From positions 16,128,821 to 16,188,820 of the forward strand of contig NC_092578.1 of assembly GCF_037975245.1 (NCBI RefSeq): a DNA stretch of 60,000 nt, written 5' to 3'. Of the stretch, positions 50,723-60,000 are shown in pieces. Each line of letters opens with the position of its first letter. Within the stretch, counting starts at the first letter, position 1. Source of the DNA: Apostichopus japonicus (Eukaryota > Echinodermata > Holothuroidea > Aspidochirotida > Stichopodidae). The notes under the pieces were generated by a model. That model saw nothing but the letters and a program-made list of their open reading frames with translations, was not told the DNA's origin and made no database searches. Position numbers and translations under genes: made by a program.

Positions 50723-51093
50723 CTGGGGTGGGCAACCTACGGCTCGCCGGCCACATGCGGCCCGCCAGTGATTTTTTTGCGGCCTGTGAGATGTCTCAAG
50801 AAAAAGAAAAAAAATCAATATATTTTACATCATCACAAAAAAACGAGATAGCTGCTTAGAATTTATCGGCATTAACGATGCTGTCTGGTAGGCCTATTAT
50901 CCCCATTAATAATCAATTGTACTGTATTGACATTATGTTTTTGTGAATACAGATTAAGTACACACACCTATTGCTTGAAAGTCCTCGGAATCAAAGGTTT
51001 GAAATCAACAGCAGGTCGTTGGTTAGGTGCGGCCCAGTCAAGTTTTCACTCCTTATATCTGGCCCATTCATTCAAAAAGGTTGCCCACCCCTG
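50723..51093. mobile_element. hAT-type MITE, 371 bp
   Basis: The left end CTGGGGTGGGCAACC and right end GGTTGCCCACCCCTG are inverted with one difference. The 8-bp flanks GTTTAGAG and CTTTAGAG agree at 7 of 8 bases. GGCTCGCCGGCCACATGCGG next to the end fits the GC-rich subterminal palindromes common in animal hAT elements. No transposase frame. Confidence 0.85.
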
Positions 51094-51585
51094 CTTTAGA
51101 GGCAAACACTCGCACAAACACGCTATCAACATTACACAGATTCTTTTTGCTTTTTTAAACCTGATTTTATCCAAAATTTATCTCCTGTTCATTTTTTCAG
51201 AAAATCTAAGGTTAAGAAATGCAAAAACACATTTTTTCAACCCTGTAGTGTTTTTAGTCTTCCAATATATTGCATCTAACTTATGAAGTGGTACTATAAT
51301 GGTAATAATATGGAAAAAAGACATTTGTTCACCCAGTGCATCTTATACACAAACTAATATCCTCAAAGAAGATGAGATTTAAAACGGAGAGGCCAAAAAG
51401 TTCAGCCTTAATTCATTCACTGATATTGCAACGATATTGTTTGTTTTCCAACATATCCAGAGAAGTTTATTACTCAGAAAGCATCGAAGAATTCTTCGAA
51501 TGAACTGAACTTTGAATTCTCACGAAAGAGATGGAATAACAGTGTGGTCAGTTCTCTCTGTCATAGGGTGCATCGATGTAATATG

Positions 51586-54500
51586 TCACCTCAGTTCACA
51601 TTCGTGTCCGCAACCTGTAGGGCATTTGGTATTGTTGCTAAACCATTCCTTCATATGTCCTATATGACCTCCATGGGAACAACCCTGACACCATGAGTAT
51701 AGACCTTTAACAGGAAGATGGCTGCGGAAGTAAAGACAAATGCGATATTGGATTTATCAATAAATTAAAATCATCACAGAGTAGCTTCCCAGCAAATCTG
51801 TGCAAGGGAGCAGGGAAGGAATGGGGGTGGAATGGGGGGGGGTGGAGACCTTTAGTAGGAAGAGTAAAGCAAAATGAAAGCAAGTTTAGATCACAAAATT
51901 TTCATTATTTTTCACAGTTTATGCAGTCTACCAAACATGGAGTAGGAGAGGACAGAGTTTGTCTGAACTAGAGAGAGAAAAAAATGCTTAGAGCATTACC
52001 TGAGTTAAAGAAAGCAATTGAAAAATTTACAACACCCTGCTACGATTCCTGCATTAAAATAAGATTAATAAGGAGGCAGTGCATGAACACTCCTTTCCAA
52101 TTTTAAAAATTTCATTTACCCATATTAGTCTTTGTGACATTACAAAAGTTGTACATGAAATTTGCAAAATATTGGCTTTTATCTTCATTATTTGAATATA
52201 CAACTTGACTATTCCAACCAATGTATGATATTGTCATAGGACATTAGCATCTAGTTGTATCATGCTTATCTCAAAAATATAAATGCCAAAAGATACTTTT
52301 TTCTTCAATATTTTAATATTTCACCCCCCCCCCCTTTTCCTTTTGGTAGAAGAGTGTTGACTGCACTCTATAACAGAAATGGCAAAGACTCACACAAACA
52401 CCAAGTACGAAAGGTAACTGAATCTAATGGAGAGAATTTTTATAACAGTGTGTCATATGTGAAAACTTACCAAATAGAGCATGGATTGGTGAGTTTACTA
52501 CACTTAGAACAAGCCCACGCATGTTTTTCGATTCCCTTTTCACAATTATTGCAGTTGGTATAGATAGTAGTTGATTGCTGCAATAAAAAGTGATAAAAAA
52601 AAGGCGTTAGTAGTACGTCAAGTAAAGAAACTTCATTAGCCCAGTTTAATTGAAAAGTACCTTGTATTCTAGAAATATGCTAGAAAGACACATAATGGCC
52701 ACCCACATTCATACATTCACAAACGAAATTTACCACCAACCACAAATCAAATTCTGCAAACAACTTTTACCAAACCTACCCAAGTGTGATGCAAAAAAAG
52801 ATTTGAAATTGATTTAAATATTACATGCACTTCTTGATTTGCACTTCTCGATTTAAAAATGATGTGCACTTCTCGATTTGCACTTCTCAATTGAAATATT
52901 ACATGCACTTCTCTATTTGTACTTCTCGATTTAAATATTACAAGCACTTCTCCATTTGCACTTCTCGATTTAAATATTACGTGCACTTCTTCATTTGCAC
53001 TTCTCAATTTAAATATTACATGCACTTCTACATTTGCACTTCTCAATTTAAAATTTATGTGCACCTCTTGATTTGCACTTCTAGATCTAATTATTACATG
53101 CATTTCTTCATATACTTTTTTTTATCAAATGAAGGGCTATGAGCGAGTCATCAATGATTTGACAGGAAAATTTCTTAAAATTGCATTGACCAGACAATTC
53201 TTTATATGTTGTTAGTATTAATCAACAAGTGAATTACAAATTGGAAAACAGTTTTTATCCTTTTCACATTTTACTTCATTATTTGAAAGCAAACTTGCCA
53301 AGCTAATGAACTACATTTTTATGGGTTTTTTTTTTATTCAATAGCTTGGAAATCAGTTAATTAAAATTAATCCAAACATCTGCTTACACGGTAGATGGTA
53401 TGTTATAACTATACTAAGGAAATTGGCAGGATAACAGACAGGGAACACTGTTAAATCTGAACTATGATGGCAATGACTAAAGGGCAGTAACACAGATAGA
53501 CTGACAGACAGACAGACAAACACAGACGGACAGACAAACACAGACGGACAGACGGACAGACAGACAGACAGACAAACACAGGCATAGATGGATAGCTTCA
53601 TTTACCTGATTCAACATTTGGATATTAGGATGGTCGCTACATTTAATGACTTCGTTGGCGAGCGTCCATAGTTTGAATCTATTCAGTAACTCTAGAGATA
53701 AAATACAAAAATATGAAGCAAAATAAATTCAGATTGGCAAAGAATGTGTCTGTTAGTTTCACAGCATCATAACTGCATAAACAGGGATTACAGGGATTTT
53801 AGGGATACGGGAATTCTTCCTTGTGACATCTTTACATTTTTGTAGGCGCTCAGCAAGAGCTTGAATATGTGGGGCGGGGGAGGGGGGGAGGAACCAATGG
53901 TGGCCTGATGCCCTGGGCTGAGCAGATGTATAAGGAGAGGGGTCTAAGGGGAGTGGTTTCACCTCCTGAACATTGAAAAAGTTTGTTCAAGTGAGGGGTC
54001 CTAGATGACAAACTGGTTGAATCAAATCCATCAATTCATCTCAAAATGTGCAGGAAAAGTTTAAATGATGCCAGTGTACACAAATTTTGGTGCATGTGAT
54101 AGAAGAGAGTGATATTTTGTGTGTGAAGGGGAGCATGTTCCACCCCCACCCCCCCCCCCCCCCCCATATCCCTGTGGCTATGCCCATGCATCTTTGAGAA
54201 CCAAAATACAACAGAGAAGGAAGGAAGGGCGATGTTATGTACATGTTGGAGCTATTTAACACAGGTGTACTATTTGACCATGTTAGCACTGAGACTCTGT
54301 CAACTAATGGGTCTCTTCTTGTTCTGTGAACCAATACACACATTAGTCAACAACAATAATACATATGATTTGATCAAGTACATAAAATTCAAAAATACTA
54401 TCAGTTGATGACAGATTTTGTGTGATTTAAAAGTGAGAGAGATATTTTTTATTTTTTTATTTTTTATATTTATTTATTACTACGTATATGATGATCATAT

Positions 54501-57500
54501 AATTCATTGCAAATAAAAACCAGAATGTCAGAAATTAATCGGGTGGGGTATGACTCACCGATGTACGAAATAAACCAATGTTCTATTGTTTCTGACGGTA
54601 TTTCCCCTTTGATTTTATCGCCGAGTACGATGTACGCCGAAACGGACATCTGCACATCTCCCTGAAAACAAAATCAACAAAGAAATCCATGCAAAACGTC
54701 ACAAACAAAAACTGGCAGTTATTTGCACAGCACCCTATGGTAAATAAAGAGATTCATAAAGACGTCACACCGTAAATAAACGTAGACAAATAAAGAGAAC
54801 AAATGCCATATTGACGAGGGGTATGACAGTAGTTAAAGCCCAAATACGGCTTTGTGCGTTATGGTAATGCCATATAGTGCCATCGAATGTATTCAAAAGT
54901 GACTGAGTTTTTCATATAGAAATGATCAAAATATGAGGTCACACCTCGATTAGTGCAACATTAGGCTGTACATAATACACTACTTATATATTACATGTGC
55001 TGTTTCCTACCAAAGTGTAAACCACTTAGACGATAGGCCTATACCATGTATGAATACACCGATGATGTGATGAAAAAATGTGTATAAAGCTACATCCGTT
55101 TTGTAGCTTCGTTTTAGTTAATACGTACTGCATCGGCATAGTAGGCCAACATCTCCTTAATGAGGGGTCTGTACTTAATGCTGAGGTTGAATTCAGATCT
55201 GTGTTTGGTTATAGCCTGGTCTATCGCATGAGAAGCTAACAGAGGATGGTTGTGGGATGCCTGCAGGTTTTGGTCAAGTTCAGGTTTCCTAAGGAGAAAG
55301 AAGAGAATTTTTTAAAGCATTTCTAAGGGAATAGCTAAACATCAGCAGTAATAATGGAGGGGAAAGCAAACCCATTCACCACTACCCACTATGTAAAACA
55401 GATATATATAACTGAACAAAGATATGAATAATATCCCAATATGCAATTTTTCATTTCATGTCATGAAGTTTTAACAAAACATAATGATCTAGGGTTACCA
55501 TTTAATAAAGAGACAAATAAATTCCTTCCCCTCCCCCCTCCCCACCCATCCTCAACCCCCTACAAACAAATATGATTGAAAACAACAAAATGGCCACAAA
55601 TTTTTGGCACATCAAAGTGGTAAGTTCCCTTCTTACTCATTTTGTGTATGTATAATTTAAAGTATCTAGAACTTTAAAACCCAAATGATAAATTTACCAA
55701 ATTCACCAGCTTTTTTGGTAAAGTTAGGGTGTCAGAGGTGCAAAGACATTAATTCAGTTGCATAAATAAACATTTGAATGAGTCCATGGAGGGGGATTGG
55801 AATTTTCTACATCTGGAGTGACTTTTGGTTACTTTGTAGGTAATACTGACATCACAATACAGTACATAAGCTATTGCAAATATGATGAGATTAAACTATT
55901 AAACTATACTATTAACTATATCTTCATTGAATCTGAAATTACTGCAGAAGAAAGCTAGGTTCACTTTAGTTGCATCAAAGGTGATGCGGAGTAGTGATTG
56001 CGGAGTCACAAAATAAAACCAAAAATAATCGCAAGGTAAAAATTTGTTTAATTCTTAGTAATTTGATCAAAATATCAACTTACGGTGGAGGAGTGCTAGG
56101 TCTGCTTCGATCGTGTAACGTATCTGGCGTGGGTGGTCTGAATAATTGAAAGAGATGTCGAAAATTAAAATGTTTATTTCCCAGAAAAGGTTGAGAAAAA
56201 CTTGAAGGAGAAACTCTGCTGATTTCAACAACAAAAAATATATATACGATAGAGTCCTGAAATATTAATCGTTTGTCGACAGATAATTGATAAAGACAGT
56301 TTATCAATAAAGAATAAATTACCTGTCCGTTATTTCGTGTCGGTGGGAGAAACCCTCGGTGGGTAGATGCCAGTTTTCGTTAGCAGCGTTCTCCCACCAA
56401 TTGTACTCCCCTACGTAGTTCTCTTCGTCTTCTATGGTGAAGGGGTTTTCGATGGGGTCCATCTCAGCCAACATCTTGTTCCTCCGTTTGTTCTTGTCGA
56501 GCTCGCTGTCCGATTCTTCGTCAGTTACCCCGGTGGTGGAGTCGGGGGCGTGGCTCACCTCCGTGGGAGGGTTCTGGTCCATAGATCCTTCTCTGTGGAT
56601 GTTGGCAGAATCTGCGTGGCAAGAGAAGAAGTTAGTTACAATGAACACAGGCATCCGTGTGCGATAGGATCTGTGTTATATAGGAAATTACATGATATGT
56701 GTAATGAAGCACAAAGTATTTGTGTTTATGTAGCAAAACAGATATCTGTGTCACGTCGGAAAACTGACGTTTGTTTAAACAAGAATACATACATGTGTTA
56801 TGTAGCAAAAACAAATTTGTGTTGATACATAGTAACACAGATATCTGTGTTATATAGGAAAACAGGTATCACTATCTATATTATGGAAGAAAACAGACAT
56901 TTGTATTACATAGGAAACCAAATATGTGTTGATACATAGTAAGCCAGACATTTGTGTTATATAGGAAAACAGACATCTGTATAATGTAAGAACACAGAAA
57001 TTTGTATTACATAGGAAAACAAATACGTGTTTATACATAATAAACCAGACATTTTTGTTATGAAGTAAACACACATCAGTTGTATGGAAGAAAACAGCCA
57101 TTTGTATTACATAGGAAAACAAATACGTGTTTATACATATTAAACCAGATATTTGTGTTATATATAGGAAAACAGACATCTGTATAACATAGGAAAACAA
57201 ATATGTGTTTATACATATTAAAACAGACATTTGTGTTATGCAGGAAATCAGACATAAGATGTAGAGAGAAATGGTTGTATAGAATAGAGCAGTCATTGCA
57301 GTACAATGAAAACAGCTACGTGGCGAGTTGCATAAGAGTTACATTGGATCAAACAAACAGACATTATATAGCAGAAACAGACATTGATGTTACATAGGAA
57401 ACCAGGCCTTCATATTATAGAGGAACATAGACATCTGTATTAATATGAAAACAGACATATGTAGTACAATGAAAACAGAAAAGGGTTGCAATGGATCAAA

Positions 57501-58502
57501 CAAAAACGAGTGTTTATCAAAAACCAGACCAGACCAGACAGTACATTATATCAGAAACGGTTAACTGATTCATCAAGGGCAATGAAATCTTCATTATGTT
57601 TCAATTTCCTGTCTTTGCAAGTTGGTCTCTGTGAGTAATAAATCAACTCTGTAGCTCTACCTATTGAATACTGCTCTACAATCTGTTTACTAATACACCT
57701 TTGCAGGCAAGTTAAGCATTACCTCTGTCGACCTCCGTGCTGGTCTGTGATGACGGTACTTCGGCACTCCCTCCTGAGCTCTGTTTGCTGTAAACCTTTG
57801 GCATCAGCTGTGAGACATCCACGAAAAACAATCTCAGTAAATGCCAAGTTTGGGCGACCTGAAAACCAAGGAAAATTAATTTGTCACCATTTTAGTCAGG
57901 TTCTTTCTTGGGAATTTCTAATGCGGAAATATAATACAAAATGAGAATACCTGATGTCTTTCTAGCCCTTCAGTAATATTGGCATTTTCTTAGCCGAGTT
58001 CTCCAAATGGCATACCAGTACGCGCTTACATTAGCAAGGGCACTTTGGCATGTTTGCTTCAAGTTCTTCGAGGTGCCATGCGTATACTCCACAGTTAATG
58101 GCTTTACAAAAAAAACTTATTCATTAACGCAAATAATTAGGTCAATGGACTGGTGTTGGTGTGTGAGTTCAGTGATGATGTACATGTAATATCACACGCA
58201 GTAAGATAATTGTATATATCAACCAGACAACCACCCAGCATCTGTTTACAGAGTGTGAAGCCATTATACCTTATGACTGGTTCAACAGGAAATCAACCCT
58301 TAGGAGAGAATGATCATGTGACACCCGAGTTTTCAACCATTTTAGTTGGGTTCTTTCTTGGGTATTGCTAATGCAGGAAATACACAAAATGAGTATACCT
58401 GATGTCTTCCTAGCCCCTCGGCAATCTTGGCATTTTCTTCGCAGAGTTCTCCAAATGGTTTTCCAGTCAGTTGATATTCTTTAGCAGATGCACAGAACCA
58501 TT
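51586..58502 (-). CDS. WDR24: WDR24, GATOR2 subunit, C-terminal half (5' part off the right edge)
   Basis: WDR24 is the GATOR2 subunit whose C-terminal zinc/RING module is needed for TORC1 activation. Exons in transcription order: 58502-58399, 57858-57723, 56611-56323, 56137-56084, 55288-55129, 54661-54559, 53691-53606, 52577-52471 and 51721-51586 (stop TGA at 51588-51586). Phases all agree, giving about 390 residues. Matches include GELCEENAKIAEGLGRHQ, VAQTW, GDVQMSVSAYIVLGDKI, LANEVIKCSDHP and the zinc-binding end with TNCNNC, ACSKC, CSIC, LYSWCQGCSHGGHIGHM, CPTGCGHEC. The 289-base exon is an acidic linker (DEESDSELDKNKRR), followed by a Pro/Thr-rich exon. The SHGGH-type ending favours WDR24 over WDR59. 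The WD40 propeller would lie beyond 60000. Confidence 0.93.
52795..53110. repeat. About 39-bp minisatellite, 8 units
   Basis: Units of GATTTGCACTTCTCGATTTA with TATTACATGCACTTCT between them repeat across the WDR24 intron 52578-53605. Long open frames on both strands (such as repeated CTSRFKYY) arise because the period is divisible by three. Confidence 0.93.
53490..53583. repeat. (CAGA)n microsatellite
   Basis: Imperfect CAGA/CAAACACAGACGGA tetranucleotide repeats lie beside WDR24 exon 53606-53691. Confidence 0.9.
55320..56083. other. WDR24 intron, no other feature
   Basis: AT-rich intron between exons 55129-55288 and 56084-56137. No coding block or clear repeat seen. Confidence 0.5.
56650..57480. 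repeat. Degenerate minisatellite (ATAGGAAAACAGACATTTGT units)
   Basis: Variable units of about 30-60 bp with ATAGGAAAACA, ACAGACATCTGTAT and GTGTTTATACATA repeat across the WDR24 intron between exons 56323-56611 and 57723-57858. The minus-strand frames with repeated Ile/Tyr/Leu are artefacts. Confidence 0.85.
57880..58022 (-). pseudogene. Decayed tandem copy of the 3' part of WDR24 exon 58399-58502
   Basis: The minus strand reads PFGELG, then a TAA stop, then ENANITEGLERHQ, against PFGELCEENAKIAEGLGRHQ in the functional exon 448 bp away. The donor CAG|GT at 57951/57950 and about 70 bp of following intron are also duplicated. The 5' part of the exon and its acceptor are missing. It cannot serve as a normal exon. 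Confidence 0.85.
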
Positions 58503-58849
58503 CTGAAAACTGACATTAGTTAAAAAAAAAAAAATTTACTCAAATTGTGAGGAAAACAAAACATGTCAAGTTTTACATGGAACCACTGTAAGAAGTAAAA
58601 GAAATATACATTGAAATATGCAAATATGAAATATTAATGGATAAACAATGTGTCATGTAAAAACTCTGTAATTTGACAGACTGATAAGTAAAGTACTCCT
58701 GAATCACGAAGAAACTGTCCGAAAATCAAATATTTGCTTTGGTGAGGCTTTCCTTTTCCATCTCGGCACCGTCATTCCTTGCCACGCCACCAAACAGCAA
58801 AATGAATAAGCCGAACTTGAGCAGAGTTGGGCCAATATTATAATACATA

Positions 58850-60000
58850 CTCTGTCTTGTTGCAGTTTCATGGTATACGGATGTACTTAACATATCACAC
58901 AGGGATATGCAACATATTCCTATTATACAGGATATACTCCCTATGTCTTAATTCAGTTCATAGTATACCAATGAACTACTAAGTACACTAGAGAGGGGTA
59001 TGCAACATATCCCTTTTATAGAGGATATATCCACTCTGTCTTGCTTCATAGTATACCAATGTTATTAACATATCACACAGGGATATGCAACATATTCCTA
59101 TTATATGGGATATACTCACTTTGTCTTAATTCAGTTCGTAGTATTCCAATGAACTAGTAAGTACACTAGAGAGGTATATGCAACATATCGCTTTTATAGA
59201 GGATATATCCACTCTGTCTTGTTTCATAGTATACCAATGTACTTAACCTATCACACAGGGATATGCAACATATTCCTATTATAGGGGATATATTCACTTT
59301 GTCTTAATTCAGTTCATAGTATTCCAATGAACTACTAAGTACACTAGAGAGGGATATGCAACATATCGCTTTTATAGAGGATATATCCACTCTGTCTTGT
59401 TTCATAGTATACCAATGTACTTAATATATCACACAGGGATATGCAACATATTCCTATTGTAGGGGATACACTCACTGTCTTAATTCAGTTCGTAGTATTC
59501 CAAAGAACTACTAAGTACACTAGAGAGGGATATGCAACATATCACTTTTATAGAGGATATATCCACTCTGTCTTGCTTCATAGTATTGCAATGTACTTAA
59601 CATATCACACAGGGATATATACAACATATTCCTATTATATGGGATATACTCACTTTGTCTTAATTCAGTTCATAGTATTCCAATGACTACATATGCAACA
59701 TCGTATCCACTCAATCTTGCTTCAATTCATAGTATTCCAATGTACTTAATATATCACATAGGGATATGCAACATATTTGTAGGGGATACACTCCTACTCA
59801 GTCTTGTTTCAGTTCATATTACACAGTGATGCACAACCTTTATAGGGGATATACTCTGCTCCAGTTCACAGTATACCAGAGACAGGTATATGCAACCTAT
59901 CCCTTTCATAAGGGATATACTCACTCTGTCTTGCTCTGTTCATAGTATATCAATGAACTAATTATATCACACAGGGATACACAACCTTTATAGGGGATAT
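58850..60000. repeat. 178-bp satellite, 6 or more units, runs off the right edge
   Basis: TCACACAGGGATATGCAACA recurs near 58895, 59073, 59251, 59429 and 59605, a 178-bp period, with more diverged units to 60000. Each unit consists of two related halves of about 89 bp: one with CACACAGGGATATGCAAC, the other with CACTAGAGAGGGATATGCAA. It lies in a WDR24 intron. Confidence 0.93.

Noticed and set aside
56632-57306. Several minus-strand frames rich in Ile, Tyr and Val that look like membrane proteins
   Set aside because: They repeat with the underlying minisatellite in a WDR24 intron.
1-60000. CRISPR arrays, bacterial operons or defence systems
   Set aside because: All genes are intron-containing animal genes; tandem repeats here lack the unique-spacer pattern.

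Overview
The window is nuclear DNA from an intron-rich animal. It carries parts or all of four conserved metazoan loci, with short exons, GT-AG introns and many non-autonomous DNA transposons and minisatellites. Gene structures fit an invertebrate deuterostome, and the transposon style (palindromic foldback elements, G-rich nested ends) makes an echinoderm my best guess. That assignment is inference, not proof.

Layout, left to right. Positions 1-12,853 (minus strand) hold most of MIOS, a GATOR2 subunit gene: 15 coding exons, with the 3' end beyond the left edge. Positions 18,508-30,174 (plus strand) hold an aquaporin-11-like locus. It has two different, paralogous first exons (18,508 and 27,115) but only one visible second exon (29,789) with the NPA box, and both first exons fit it in phase. 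Positions 38,498-46,415 (minus strand) hold a complete-looking AAAS (aladin, nuclear pore) gene with 10 coding exons. Positions 51,586-58,502 (minus strand) hold the C-terminal half of WDR24, a second GATOR2 subunit gene, whose WD40 half lies beyond the right edge.

MIOS and WDR24 proteins work in one complex that relays amino-acid sufficiency to TORC1 at the lysosome. Here their genes lie about 39 kb apart on the same strand, separated by aladin and the aquaporin locus. Each carries a decayed tandem copy of one of its own exons with an in-frame stop.

The non-coding space is mostly repeats: a 146-bp satellite (3.3-4.6 kb), TTAA-flanked MITEs (1.75, 20.3, 30.8, 41.0 and 45.0 kb), a nest of transposons inside transposons (21.5-23.9 kb), a tandem tRNA-derived array (34.4-35.3 kb), a telomere-like repeat inside a small inverted-repeat element (47.1 kb), a Mutator-like long-inverted-repeat element with perfect 9-bp target duplications and an 8-bp-TSD element inside it (47.7-49.6 kb), a hAT MITE (50.7 kb) and a 178-bp satellite running off the right end. 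Exon boundaries come from reading splice signals, reading phase and remembered family alignments; no transcripts or searches were available.
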